From: Gammaproteobacteria bacterium
GTDB lineage: Bacteria > Pseudomonadota > Gammaproteobacteria > Steroidobacterales > Steroidobacteraceae
Length of the DNA stretch: 64,000 nt
Direction of reading: 5' to 3'
Assembly (NCBI GenBank): GCA_028293725.1
Contig: JAQGOE010000243.1
Span: 20,318-84,317 of the forward strand
Shown here: piece after piece, positions 16,602 to 25,913 of the stretch
Layout of the letters: each line of letters opens with the position of its first letter
Position numbering within the stretch: the stretch's first letter is position 1
The notes under the pieces: generated by a model
Told to the model about the DNA's origin: nothing
Databases searched by the model: none
Seen by the model: only the letters and a program-made list of their open reading frames with translations
Program-made: the position numbers and the translations under genes

Positions 16602-17927
16602 TCACGGCTGCGCCGCGATAGAGCCGCTGTCGAGAAACCGGCATACCAGTTCGGCTGCGCGCTCGGCGCCGTCTTGCACGACGACTTGCGCAGCCACTTC
16701 CGCCGCTCGCACCGCGTAAGTCGAGTTAGCGAGTAGCGGCTCGAGTGACCGCGCCGCTGTCGCGGGTTTGTATTGTCGGTAGTGAATCGAGCGCCCTACG
16801 CCGAGCCGTGCAGCACGAGCCGCGTTATCAAACTGATCGCCATAGAACGGGACAATCAACTCAGGGCGCCCGGCCCGCAAGGCCTGCGCAAGCGTGCCAA
16901 CACCGCCTTGGTGCACTACGGCGGCGGCACGTTGGAAAAGTTGCGAGTGGGGGACATAGCGGCACGCCAGAAAGTCGCCACCCCGGTCCTGCTGTAGGAT
17001 GGGATCGACACGATCGCCCATGAGAAGGATCGCTCGGCGACCCAGTTTGCGAGCAGCTGCCAGGCTGTCACGATAAAAAGCCTCGGCGCCAGAATAGTTC
17101 ACGACCATACTGCCGAGTGTAAAGGCGATCGGCGCACTCCCGTGGGCCATAAACTGCTCGATCTCGGGAGCGAGTCCGCTCCGGCCGCCCCCTTCATTGT
17201 CGTAGTACGCGAATCCAACGACTTCACTCGGCGACGGATAATCCGGCTGAGACGCCCCCAGGAGCGGCGAGTACAGACCGATAGCCCCGGGCCGCGTGAA
17301 TTGGCCATCGAAGAAGACATCGCTACCGTCGTTCGGCAGACCTATCTCGGCGCGAAATACCCGAATCGGACGCGTCAGCCATCGCACCAGGGTGCGCTTG
17401 CTGAAGTTGAAAACTGCGCCGGCGACCCTTGGACCCAATTTCCGCAGCAGCGGACCCAGCCAGGTGAGGTGCGGAACGATCGGCGGATCATAGGCGGACA
17501 TGAACATCATCGGTTGGAGCACGATCGCAATACACGGGATCCGCTCCTTCTCGGCGGCAAGGCGGGCACCGAATGCAATGCTGTTCGAGAGCACCAGGTC
17601 CGCCCCACGCTGGAGGGTCAATGCATTCTCATAGGCCGTGCGCAGATAGGGAAACAGGACCTTACGGAACAGGAACTCCTCGGACTCAATGACACGGCGG
17701 AACACCTCGGCCTGTTCCATTCCCAGGTCGTTGAACACGTCGGTAAATGCGGGTTGGGTCGCTTGGAATTCGAGGCCTTCGGACTCGACCTTTTCCCGGT
17801 ATTCAGGAAACGAGGCGATAACCGCGGCGACGTTGCGGCGCTTGAGTTGCAAGGCGAGTGCTATGAAGGGATGCAGGTCCCCGAGTGATCCGATCGTATT
17901 CAGTACGACGCGATATTGTCGTGCCAA
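16602..17927 (-). CDS. GT1-family glycosyltransferase (sterol/macrolide glycosyltransferase-like)
   Basis: A 441-residue GT-B glycosyltransferase. The N-terminus VVLNTIGSLGDLHPFIALALQLKRR is the acceptor-side signature of UGT and sterol 3-beta-glucosyltransferases. The donor motif near residues 340-380 reads VVHQGGVGTLAQALRAGRPELIVPFYGDQFDNAARAARLGVG, with the conserved His, Gly-Gly-x-Gly-Thr and the Asp-Gln that contacts the sugar. It should glucosylate a lipophilic aglycone from a UDP-sugar. It is the last gene of an operon, 21 bp after the SMP-30 gene. Acceptor unknown. Confidence 0.88.
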   Translation of the reverse strand: MARQYRVVLNTIGSLGDLHPFIALALQLKRRNVAAVIASFPEYREKVESEGLEFQATQPAFTDVFNDLGMEQAEVFRRVIESEEFLFRKVLFPYLRTAYENALTLQRGADLVLSNSIAFGARLAAEKERIPCIAIVLQPMMFMSAYDPPIVPHLTWLGPLLRKLGPRVAGAVFNFSKRTLVRWLTRPIRVFRAEIGLPNDGSDVFFDGQFTRPGAIGLYSPLLGASQPDYPSPSEVVGFAYYDNEGGGRSGLAPEIEQFMAHGSAPIAFTLGSMVVNYSGAEAFYRDSLAAARKLGRRAILLMGDRVDPILQQDRGGDFLACRYVPHSQLFQRAAAVVHQGGVGTLAQALRAGRPELIVPFYGDQFDNAARAARLGVGRSIHYRQYKPATAARSLEPLLANSTYAVRAAEVAAQVVVQDGAERAAELVCRFLDSGSIAAQP

Positions 17928-17948
17928 CGCCTCAGTCCTGTGTGGAGG

Positions 17949-18881
17949 TCAATCGAATACGAACCGGTAGACAACCCCCTTGTACGGAGGCTTCCACTGA
18001 TCGAACGCCCCTGTCACGAACACCGTTCGTGCCCCGTCAGAACCAAACGCAATGTTAGTCACATAGGGGACCGTCACGTTGATTGTTCGCAATAGGTGGC
18101 GGTCCTCTCCCACTACCAACACGCGCCCGGATCCATTCTGTGCGATGTAGTAGTTGCCGTCGGGACCCAGCTTGAATCCATCCGGCCCGTTGTAGGCATC
18201 CTGATTCGGGGTCGGCGCGGCCAGATCCTGCATGCGCGCCCAGACCCGTCGCTCGCCGAGAGAGCCATCCGCACGCACAGAGAAGGCGAGAATCCGTCCT
18301 GCCAGCATCTCGGCGACCAGCAAGGACTTGCCGTCCTTGGAAAGTGTCAGGCCGTTGGGATAGTGGATGGTATTCGCGACTTCGGTAAGTTCGGCACCGC
18401 CGGGGCCCAGGTGGAGCACAGCACCCGTAATGGGGGCTGCGACATCGTAAGTGCCCGACGCGGAGAAATAGATTCCTCCATGTCCGTCGGCGGTAAAGTC
18501 GTTCGGGCCGTGGAACGGGCGGCCCCCACTGTCCGCGGAGAAAGCACGCACCTCTCCACCGTGCTCATCGAGTTCGATCAGGGAGTTGGCGTCGTAGCAA
18601 GCGACCAGCAAATGCCCTGTGCCGAACTCGATCAGACCACTTGGTCCGCAGCCCTCTTTCTTCCAGTACCGCCGGACCTTGCTACCGTCCCACGACTTGA
18701 TATCGTTTCCAGCGTACTCGACATAGAACAGCACGCCGCTATGCCATAGCGGGGCTTCCGGATACACCGCCGCGTTGTCGAGGACGGTGCCCTCCGCTCC
18801 GGCTCCCCCTGCCACGGCGACCGAAAGGAAGCAGCTCGCAAGCAACGCCAGGCGTCGATTGCGCCTCGTTCCAGGGGCCAT
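17949..18881 (-). CDS. Exported SMP-30/gluconolactonase-type lactonase
   Basis: A 310-residue six-bladed beta-propeller of the SMP-30/gluconolactonase/LRE family with a signal peptide (LALLASCFLSVAVAGGAGAEG). Metal-site residues of the family can be placed: Glu in YPEAPLW, Asn in FHGPNDF, Asn in HYPNGLTL and Asp in YNGPDGF. Relatives open sugar or aryl lactones. It lies 22 bp downstream of the MDR reductase and 21 bp upstream of the glycosyltransferase on the same strand, so the three are probably co-transcribed. Substrate unknown; a strictosidine synthase-like role is possible. Confidence 0.85.
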   Translation of the reverse strand: MAPGTRRNRRLALLASCFLSVAVAGGAGAEGTVLDNAAVYPEAPLWHSGVLFYVEYAGNDIKSWDGSKVRRYWKKEGCGPSGLIEFGTGHLLVACYDANSLIELDEHGGEVRAFSADSGGRPFHGPNDFTADGHGGIYFSASGTYDVAAPITGAVLHLGPGGAELTEVANTIHYPNGLTLSKDGKSLLVAEMLAGRILAFSVRADGSLGERRVWARMQDLAAPTPNQDAYNGPDGFKLGPDGNYYIAQNGSGRVLVVGEDRHLLRTINVTVPYVTNIAFGSDGARTVFVTGAFDQWKPPYKGVVYRFVFD

Positions 18882-18903
18882 GGATTATTCTCCAGTGTTC
18901 TTG

Positions 18904-20013
18904 TTATTCAACGTCGATGATAACCTTGCCCCGGGCGTGCCCCTGCTCCAGGTAGCCGATGGCTGCCGCAGTTTCGCTCAATTTGTAACGCCGGTCGATA
19001 ACCGATACCAGCTTGCCAGTCTCCATCAGCTGGCGCAGCGTTTCGAGATCGGCCTGGTCCAAATCCGCCAGCATGAAGATCATCTTCTGGCTGACGAAGG
19101 GTGAAACCAGCAGCGCTTTGAGCGAGCCCCGCAAAGGCCCGAGCCAGGGGTCATCGCTGGGTCCGCCGACCATCACCAGCCTGCCCGTCGGAGTCAACAC
19201 GCGCCGATATTCCGACAGCGAATGACTCCCAACGCTGTCGATAATCAGGTCGTAGTGTTGCGAGCCGCGCGTGAAGTCCTCGCGCGTGTAGTCAATGACA
19301 CGATCAGCGCCGATGGAGCGCGCCATGGCCACGTTCCGGGTGCTGCATACAGCGGTCACGTCAGCACCCAGGGCCTTTGCGATTTGCACGGCGAACGGAC
19401 CCACACCTCCCGACGCCCCGTTGACAAGCACTTTCTGACCGGCCTGAACCATCCCTTTATCACGCAAGGCCTGTAACGCTGTGATGGCCGCAATTGGCAC
19501 CGCCGCCGCCTGCTCAAATGTCATGTTCGCCGGCTTCAGCACCACCGCCCCATTGGCTCGAACGGTCACATATTCCGCGAACGACCCGTCCGCACCGCCG
19601 AACACTTCGTCGCCTGGCTTAAACCTCTGGACGCTCTTTCCGACCGCCTCGACCGTGCCCGCGAAATCAACGCCCAGCCGGATGTCTTCGGGCACCCCAT
19701 ACCCGACACCCCCGACGCGCATGATGTAAGGCTTGCCCCGCATGTAGTGCCAGTCCAGCGGGTTGACGGATGCCGCATGCACCTTGACCAGCAATTGGCC
19801 ATCCGCCGGGGTCGGCTTCGCAATGTCTTCGACCTTGACGACCTCGGGCCCGCCGTAACACCGATAGACGATCGCCTTCATCGGTTGCGCATTGGCGGGC
19901 AAGGCCGCAGCAGCGCCACACGGGGAATCGTGGCTCAGAACCCCCGCCAGCGTCCCCAACGCCACGACCACCAGCAACAAAACGACGCTCAGCACCTTGG
20001 ATCGTCGAGTCAT
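18904..20013 (-). CDS. MDR-family NAD(P)-dependent reductase with N-terminal signal/anchor
   Basis: A zinc-free medium-chain reductase (quinone oxidoreductase type). The enzyme body starts at MKAIVYRCYGGPEVVKVEDIAKP (residue 45) and shows NPLDWHYMRG, LGVDFAGTVEAVG and NADPH motif NGASGGVGPFAVQIAKALGA. It is preceded by MTRRSKVLSVVLLLVVVALGTLAGVL, a clear signal or membrane anchor. The internal Met has no Shine-Dalgarno, whereas the upstream ATG has GGA at a good distance, so the long form is preferred. A nucleotide-dependent enzyme facing the periplasm is odd. First gene of the MDR-lactonase-glycosyltransferase operon. Confidence 0.85.
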   Translation of the reverse strand: MTRRSKVLSVVLLLVVVALGTLAGVLSHDSPCGAAAALPANAQPMKAIVYRCYGGPEVVKVEDIAKPTPADGQLLVKVHAASVNPLDWHYMRGKPYIMRVGGVGYGVPEDIRLGVDFAGTVEAVGKSVQRFKPGDEVFGGADGSFAEYVTVRANGAVVLKPANMTFEQAAAVPIAAITALQALRDKGMVQAGQKVLVNGASGGVGPFAVQIAKALGADVTAVCSTRNVAMARSIGADRVIDYTREDFTRGSQHYDLIIDSVGSHSLSEYRRVLTPTGRLVMVGGPSDDPWLGPLRGSLKALLVSPFVSQKMIFMLADLDQADLETLRQLMETGKLVSVIDRRYKLSETAAAIGYLEQGHARGKVIIDVE

Positions 20014-20136
20014 GGTTTCATTTCCGCCCGCGGGGGTACGGCCGCGCTCATTCCATGACTATCGCCTGCCGACGACTAGCTGACCAGCCCCCTTGCGACG
20101 AATGCCAGCCGGGCCCGCCAGACTGACGACTCCGAC

Positions 20137-20889
20137 CTACTCGCCCTTCGCCCCTCCAGCCTTGAAAGACTCCAACTCCTCCGTATACCGGGCATTACGC
20201 ACGCCACCGCTGGAGTAATCCTCCTCCACCGACTTGACCCAACGTTTCATTTCGGGGACGTACCAGTACGCCTTGTAGAGCCTTCCGGTAGTCTCCCGCG
20301 CGGTCGTGTTTTGTACCTGGGTGACCAGGGTGGCTCCGCTCTGTCCGGACTGCGCGCTCTGCACGACGTTCTGGCCGGGCGCCAGTTCCGCCTGCCAACG
20401 ACCGTCCGCTTCGATTTTCCAGGCCTGGAATTTTCCGGCAGGCACTTCGACCGTCTCGAGGCCCACGACGGTAAAATGAGTGTTGAACTTCTCGGACTTG
20501 TGGTTCTTGTTGGGATTGTCTTCGCTGTAGGCCACGTCCCAGGATTTCCCCTGTGACAGTGGAAACACCACCGGCCGATTCACGACAGTCTCTTTGCCAT
20601 TGACATCGCGCAAGCGCGCCCAGTCAGCGCCGACAAAAATCTCCCTGGGCGGCTGCGTCGAGCCGCTCGCCTTCACGGAGAGGAAGATCGTGGAGGAAGT
20701 CACACGTGTCACGGTGATTTCGTTGTGTGTCTGATTCCACGCCGAGGGGGCCTTCTCACTCGTCGTCCGAACCGTCCAGGTATCTCCCTCCTTCACGGCC
20801 GGACGCTCGATGGGCACTTCCGACCATGCGCTCGAGCAAAGCACCAGACCCACCAGACCTGAGAGAAGTTGCTTCACGGCGCCATCCAT
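20137..20889 (-). CDS. Exported protein of unknown function
   Basis: A 250-residue protein with a signal peptide (LLSGLVGLVLCSSAWSE) and a mature part that looks all-beta. VKEGDTWTVRTTSEKA and the segment FTVVGLETVEVPAGKFQAWKIEADGRWQ, followed by YWYVPEMKRWVKSVEEDY, resemble periplasmic proteins of the DUF3108 or LolA-like kind, in which a lipid or peptide sits in a half-barrel. No catalytic motif. It is transcribed toward the MDR operon after a 123-bp gap, and divergently from the GST gene. Function not assigned. Confidence 0.7.
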   Translation of the reverse strand: MDGAVKQLLSGLVGLVLCSSAWSEVPIERPAVKEGDTWTVRTTSEKAPSAWNQTHNEITVTRVTSSTIFLSVKASGSTQPPREIFVGADWARLRDVNGKETVVNRPVVFPLSQGKSWDVAYSEDNPNKNHKSEKFNTHFTVVGLETVEVPAGKFQAWKIEADGRWQAELAPGQNVVQSAQSGQSGATLVTQVQNTTARETTGRLYKAYWYVPEMKRWVKSVEEDYSSGGVRNARYTEELESFKAGGAKGE

Positions 20890-21040
20890 TAGTCACAGGT
20901 GATACAAAATTATAGGCTAAGCCACCGGCGCAGACGAAATCATCGAAAAAATCATAGTTACAGTCGGAAACCGGTGCGCTCGAGCGTCTTTGGGACACCG
21001 CCCCCCAATTCGGGGGCCCACGCTACCCCCGGAGGTCGAA

Positions 21041-21664
21041 ATGAGACTTTACGAATTTGCCCCCACCCGATCGATCCGCGCACGCTGGACGCTCCAGGAA
21101 CTGGGCGTCGACTTCGAGCCCATTACCGTCAATCTCGTCAAGGGAGAAAACCGCCTACCCGAATTTCTCCAGCTCAACCCCACCGGCAAGGTCCCGGTAC
21201 TGGTCGATGGCGACCTGGTGCTGACCGAATCCGTCGCCATCGTGGTGTACCTCGCGGAGAAATACCGTGACAAGGCCCTCCTGCCCACAGATCCCGTGCA
21301 ACGTGCCGAACTCAATCGCTGGCTTCTGTTTACGGCGACGGAGCTCGAGCAGCCCCTGTGGCGCATCGCCCGGCACACGTTCCTGTATCCCGAGCGCGAT
21401 CGTCTGCCCGGTGACGTGACTCTCGCCGGCAACGAGTTCAGGAGCATGGCCGCTATATTGGAACAACACATGCAACAGCGGCAATTCGTCGTGGGTAGTG
21501 TTGTAACGGTCGCCGATTTCGTACTTGCCTACACGCTCGACTGGGGCAACGAAGCCGGGCTCCTGGGCGATTGCCCGAAACTGCTCGCCTACATGGAGGA
21601 AATGTATCGCCGCCCGCACGCTCCGCCGCGCATTGCCGCGGCGCTTCGGAGCGTCATGTCATGA
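21041..21664 (+). CDS. Glutathione S-transferase
   Basis: A 207-residue GST. The N-terminal thioredoxin-like half (MRLYEFAPTRSIRARWTLQELGVDFEPI, then LNPTGKVPVLVDGDLVLTESVAIVVYLAEKY) contains the cis-Pro (KVPVL) and the Glu-Ser pair that binds the glutathione gamma-glutamyl group. The C-terminal helical half has SVVTVADFVLAYTLDWG. The Ser or Tyr that activates the thiol is at the usual N-terminal place (SIRARW). GGAGG lies 6 nt before the ATG at 21041; earlier in-frame starts have no such signal. Its convergent neighbour is a gamma-glutamyltransferase, another glutathione enzyme. Confidence 0.92.
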   Translation: MRLYEFAPTRSIRARWTLQELGVDFEPITVNLVKGENRLPEFLQLNPTGKVPVLVDGDLVLTESVAIVVYLAEKYRDKALLPTDPVQRAELNRWLLFTATELEQPLWRIARHTFLYPERDRLPGDVTLAGNEFRSMAAILEQHMQQRQFVVGSVVTVADFVLAYTLDWGNEAGLLGDCPKLLAYMEEMYRRPHAPPRIAAALRSVMS

Positions 21665-21684
21665 GCAGCGTCTCGCCTTTGCGC

Positions 21685-23526
21685 CTAGTACGCCAGCGCG
21701 CACCCATCAGCACGCATCTCGCTCGCCGCCGCATACACCCGATCCTTGCCGTCCTGCCGGTTCTCGATGCATTCATAGCGCCCGAAGCCCCCGTCCGATT
21801 CGCCAATCTTCCAGCCCATAGCCGCCAGCGCGGCCCGTGTTGCCTCCGGTATGCCGGCCTCGAGACGCAAGAGTCCGGTCGGCCCCAGACCGACTTCGTC
21901 CTCACCCATGGACTGAGATGAGCCTTCGTGATGCCAGCGCGGGCTGTCTCCGGCGGACTGGACCTCGAGGCCATAGTCGCGGCGGTTCACAATGATCTGA
22001 GTCTGCCCCTGCGGCTGCATGTCACCGCCCATGACCCCGAAACTCAGCCAGGGTTTGCCATCGCGAACGGCAAAACCGGGGATGATGGTTTGGAACGGCC
22101 GCTTGCCCGGCGCGTAGATGTTAGGGTGTCCGTCGACGAGGCTGAAGAGTTGCCCGCGATCCTGGAACATGAAGCCCAGGCCGTCGGCCACCAGGCCGCA
22201 GCCCATGCCGCGGAAGTTGGATTGAATCATCGAGACCATCAAGCCATCCGCATCGGCGGCAGTAAGGTAGGTCGTGTCGCCGTGCGAGGGAGCCTGACCC
22301 GGGTGCACCGGAGTCAGGATGCGGTCTGGGCGGATGAGTTTGGCCCGCTGCGCGGCGTAGTCCTTGGAGATGAGCCACTCGACCGGGATTTTCGAGAAAT
22401 GCGGGTCGGCGTAGTAGCGCGCGCGGTCTTCGTACGCGAGGCGCTTCGCCTCCACCTGCAGGTGCAGCGACAACGGTGACTGAAACCCGGCGCCGCGCAT
22501 ATCGAACTGTTCGAGTATGTTGAGCATCTGCAGCGTCGCGATGCCCTGAGTGTTGGCGCCGAGCGCATAAACATCGACGCCACGGTAATCTGTTTTGTAG
22601 GCCTCGACCCATTCACTGTGATGCGCGGCGAGGTCCTCGGCGCTCAGCCACCCACCGATGCGTTTGAAATAGGCGTCGATGGTCTGAGCGATCGGTCCCT
22701 TGTAGTACGCATCACGTCCACCTTCCGCGATCAAGCGATAGGTGCGCGCGAGGTCGGGATTGCGGAACACAGCCCCGTTGGCCGGTCCATCGCCGTAGGT
22801 ATGAATGGCGTTATCGAGCTCTTCGATAGCGGCGCGTCGATTGCGGAAAGCCGCCATGCCGCCACGTATGTAGTGGGCGATCATGTCGGGAACCGGAGTG
22901 CCCGCCTCGGCCATATGGATAGCGGGCGCGAATAAGTCCGCCCATTTCAGCCGCCCATAGCGCTGATGTAGCGTCCACCAGGCGTCGCAGGCACCGGGCG
23001 TGGACACAGGTAGCGCGCCAACGGGCGGCAACGAGCCGTTGTTCACACGCGAGCGCACGATTTCGAGAGTGAGCTTCCGCGGTGACGCACCCGACCCCGC
23101 CAGTCCGACGACTTTGCCCCGCTTGGGATCCCACAACATGGCGAAACAATCGCCACCTATTCCGCTCGACGTCGGCTCTAGAAAGCCGAGACAAGCGTTC
23201 ATGGCGACAGCCGCGTCGACCGCGGATCCCCCGCGCTTGAGAATCTCGATGCCGGTCTGAGTCGCCAACGGATGCGCGGTTCCCGCGGCTCCGGAAGTGC
23301 CGTAGACGGCGGTTCGCGACGCAAAGCTCGCTCCCGTCACACGGTCGCCGGCATGCACATCATTGCGAATGAACCGCTCTTCGCCAGGTGCCCACGCCGG
23401 CGGCCCCGCAGTTTGTCCCGATGAGGGCGTCGCGGCGGCACCCTGAGCGCTCTCCACGCCAGACGCCAAAAGTGGCGCAGCGACGGCGGCGACAGGAACG
23501 GAGGCGAGGAATCTTCTTCTGTGCAT
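21685..23526 (-). CDS. ggt: Gamma-glutamyltransferase, Tat-exported
   Basis: A 613-residue Ntn-hydrolase that splits or transfers the gamma-glutamyl group of glutathione in the periplasm. HRRRFLASVPVAAVAAPLLASG is a twin-arginine signal. The family start AVYGTSGAAGTAHPLATQTGIEILKRGGSAVDAAVA and the autocatalytic cleavage site SHGDTTYLTAAD (first Thr of the small subunit) are intact, with NFRGMGCGLV and GVMGGDMQPQGQ downstream. The ATG at 23526 has GGAGAG 5 nt upstream; ATG at 23571 would put extra residues before the Tat motif. Convergent with the GST gene with a 20-bp gap. Cephalosporin acylase-like relatives are an alternative. Confidence 0.92.
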   Translation of the reverse strand: MHRRRFLASVPVAAVAAPLLASGVESAQGAAATPSSGQTAGPPAWAPGEERFIRNDVHAGDRVTGASFASRTAVYGTSGAAGTAHPLATQTGIEILKRGGSAVDAAVAMNACLGFLEPTSSGIGGDCFAMLWDPKRGKVVGLAGSGASPRKLTLEIVRSRVNNGSLPPVGALPVSTPGACDAWWTLHQRYGRLKWADLFAPAIHMAEAGTPVPDMIAHYIRGGMAAFRNRRAAIEELDNAIHTYGDGPANGAVFRNPDLARTYRLIAEGGRDAYYKGPIAQTIDAYFKRIGGWLSAEDLAAHHSEWVEAYKTDYRGVDVYALGANTQGIATLQMLNILEQFDMRGAGFQSPLSLHLQVEAKRLAYEDRARYYADPHFSKIPVEWLISKDYAAQRAKLIRPDRILTPVHPGQAPSHGDTTYLTAADADGLMVSMIQSNFRGMGCGLVADGLGFMFQDRGQLFSLVDGHPNIYAPGKRPFQTIIPGFAVRDGKPWLSFGVMGGDMQPQGQTQIIVNRRDYGLEVQSAGDSPRWHHEGSSQSMGEDEVGLGPTGLLRLEAGIPEATRAALAAMGWKIGESDGGFGRYECIENRQDGKDRVYAAASEMRADGCALAY

Positions 23527-23664
23527 CAGGCTCTCCAGCGGTGAGCTTTTAGCGTGGCGCAGCATTTTCATGAATGCAAGCGTTTGCGCGAAACCAACAG
23601 CCCCGCCACCGAAGTTGCCCGACAGGGTTTGCCAAAGCGACGGATTTTCGCCACGCTACCCCTA

Positions 23665-25560
23665 ATGTCGAGGGCGATTAAATATGCTGGCGCGATTGCT
23701 ATCGCAACGGCGGCTATCGCGCTACGTTGGTTGCTGATTCCATGGCTCGGGTCAGACGTTCCGTACGCGACGCTGATCGGAGCCATCGCCATCGCGGTCT
23801 GGATGGGCGGGTGGGGACCGGCGCTCGCCGCGGCGGTCTTCGGCTTCGTCGGCACCGCATTCGTCATAGGCAGGCCACTCGGCAGTCTCCCGGTAGATCG
23901 CAACCACACGATCGTGGGCGTGACGCTGTACGCCGTCACCTGCTTGCTCATCATTGTCCTCGGCGAAGCAATGCGCCGGGCTCGCGACGCCTATCGCCGC
24001 TCCCAAGAGCGCTTCCTGCGCTCCCAGGAGGTCGCGATTCAAGGCTACGCGCTGCTCAAGACTCGCCGCGATCGCGCCGGAAAGATCGTCGACTTCGATT
24101 TCGAGTACATCAACCCGCTCGGCGCTGCCATCGGCCGGTCCGAGCCGGAGCGAGTCGTGGGACGCCCCCTGACGACCGTGATGCCCGGCTCCTGCGCTGC
24201 GGGACTGCTGGAGGCCGCGAGCGAAGTCATTAAGACTGGCGCGCCCGCGGATATCGAGCTCGCCGACTCGAGCGTCTCACCTGCCGCGTGGATCCGGTAT
24301 CTGATCGTGAAGGTGGAAGACGGGATCGCGCTGTCCTTCTCCGACATCACGCAAACCAAGCAGCTGGCTTTGGAGCTGAAGCAACGCGCGGCCGACTTAC
24401 AACGGACGAACGTCATCAAGAGCCTGTTTCTGGCCACCCTCTCCCATGAATTGCGCAATCCGCTCGCGCCACTGCGCTACGGGCTCGCGATTCTCAAGAC
24501 TCGCATGCCGGACGACGTCGGTGACGTCCAGGCCATGATGGAGCGCCAGGTTCGGATGGCGACCCGATTGATCGATGATCTTCTGGATGCGGCCCGGATC
24601 GATCGGGGCAAGCTGGAATTGCATCGGGAAAGGGTGGCGATCGACTCGGTCATCAGCGCCGGAATTGAGACCGCGCGGCCGAACATCGAAGGCAGGTCGC
24701 ACGAGCTGCTGGTACGACACGCCCCCCGCCCTCTCTACGTCGACGGCGACTCCATCCGGCTCGTCCAGGTTATTGCCAACCTGCTGAATAACGCGGCGAA
24801 GTTCACTCCGCCCAAGGGCCGCATCGAGATCTGGGTGCGCGCGAAAGCCGAGCACGTAATCATCCGCGTGCGTGATAACGGTCTCGGAATCGCACACGCC
24901 GATCTCGCCAGTATTTTCGACATGTTCGTTCAGTTGGGCTCGAGTGAAACCCATTCCGTGGCAGGGCTCGGTCTCGGACTGGCGCTCGCCCGATCGTTGA
25001 TCACGCTACACGGTGGCGAGATCACGGCGCACAGTGCCGGCCTGCGTAAAGGCAGCGAGTTCAGAATTCGCCTGCCCTTGGCAGATACCCCCGCGGATAG
25101 CAGCGATGAGCCCGAGACCGTGCGTCCGGCTCATACCGCGCGGCGGATATTGGTAGTCGACGACAATGTCGACGCCGCGACGAGTCTCACCACCCTCCTG
25201 GAATACAAGGGACACTCCGTCCGGACCTGCTTCGATGGAGCGACCGCGTTCGAGGTCGCGACCCACTCGCCGCCCGAGATCGCGTTCATCGATCTGAACA
25301 TGCCGGACCTTGACGGAGTCGAACTCGCCCGGATGATCCGCCGACAACCCTGGGGCGAAAACGTGAAACTCATCGCACTCACGGGCATGGGGCAGCCGGC
25401 CGACGTGGAGCGCACGCGTGCGGCCGACTTTGACCAGCACATGACCAAACCCGCCGATCCCGACGAACTGTTCCGGGCCATTGCTACACCTCGCCGGGTA
25501 GCGCCACTGACCGAAGCTCGTGTTGGCGATGACCTCGCCATCGCCGAGCGCCTCAGCTGA
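23665..25560 (+). CDS. Hybrid sensor histidine kinase with DUF4118 membrane domain and receiver
   Basis: A 631-residue protein. Residues 1-95 form a DUF4118-type bundle of four membrane helices. A PAS-like domain follows (about 110-240), then HisKA with the phospho-acceptor His261 in FLATLSHELRNPLAPL. The HATPase domain has N (IANLLNNAAKF), G1 (VRDNGLGIA) and G2 (GLGLGLALA). A C-terminal receiver (ILVVDDNVDAATSL) carries phospho-acceptor Asp543 in FIDLNMPDLDG. Such hybrids phosphorylate their own receiver; no separate output regulator is adjacent. No strong Shine-Dalgarno marks the start; an in-frame ATG at 23554 would overlap the divergent promoter region. Confidence 0.9.
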   Translation: MSRAIKYAGAIAIATAAIALRWLLIPWLGSDVPYATLIGAIAIAVWMGGWGPALAAAVFGFVGTAFVIGRPLGSLPVDRNHTIVGVTLYAVTCLLIIVLGEAMRRARDAYRRSQERFLRSQEVAIQGYALLKTRRDRAGKIVDFDFEYINPLGAAIGRSEPERVVGRPLTTVMPGSCAAGLLEAASEVIKTGAPADIELADSSVSPAAWIRYLIVKVEDGIALSFSDITQTKQLALELKQRAADLQRTNVIKSLFLATLSHELRNPLAPLRYGLAILKTRMPDDVGDVQAMMERQVRMATRLIDDLLDAARIDRGKLELHRERVAIDSVISAGIETARPNIEGRSHELLVRHAPRPLYVDGDSIRLVQVIANLLNNAAKFTPPKGRIEIWVRAKAEHVIIRVRDNGLGIAHADLASIFDMFVQLGSSETHSVAGLGLGLALARSLITLHGGEITAHSAGLRKGSEFRIRLPLADTPADSSDEPETVRPAHTARRILVVDDNVDAATSLTTLLEYKGHSVRTCFDGATAFEVATHSPPEIAFIDLNMPDLDGVELARMIRRQPWGENVKLIALTGMGQPADVERTRAADFDQHMTKPADPDELFRAIATPRRVAPLTEARVGDDLAIAERLS

Positions 25561-25849
25561 CAGTTCCCGCGCGGGCGGCTCTGCCCACGCCTCGGTCAAC
25601 AGCGTCGCCGATCACCGTCGATCATCGACGCCCCCGTGGTCCTAGGACCGCGCTCCGGCCATTTCCAAGACAAATTGGAGAAATGCGTCCGTTGTCTTGT
25701 ACAAACTTATGGTAGTTTCGCGAACTATCGCCTACCTTTCTCTGTCAAATGGGGGATTGACTCAGACGGTGTTTAGAAGTTTTGCGTAAGGAGCCATCGG
25801 GCCCAGCACCGGGGCTTCAGGCCCGTTCCGGGCGCTTTGATCCCGACTA

Positions 25850-25865
25850 TGTACGGTACCGTACA
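25850..25865. promoter_or_regulatory. Perfect 16-bp palindrome, operator candidate 1
   Basis: TGTACGGTACCGTACA is fully self-complementary. It lies 123 bp upstream of the desaturase ATG and is shared in sequence with the second site; both are followed by GA (ACAGA). Confidence 0.6.
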
Positions 25866-25897
25866 GATCGTGGGCGGGGGCCACCGCTCTACTCATA

Positions 25898-25913
25898 GGT
25901 ACGGTACCGCACA
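25898..25913. promoter_or_regulatory. Near-palindrome, operator candidate 2
   Basis: GGTACGGTACCGCACA repeats the core of the first site with two changes; centre-to-centre spacing is 48 bp. The duplication suggests cooperative binding by a TetR-type or similar repressor. Confidence 0.55.

Noticed and set aside
25757..25790. TTGACT box as a promoter for the desaturase
   Set aside because: The sequence 17 bp downstream (TTTTGC) is a poor -10 match, and it lies more than 60 bp before the palindromes.
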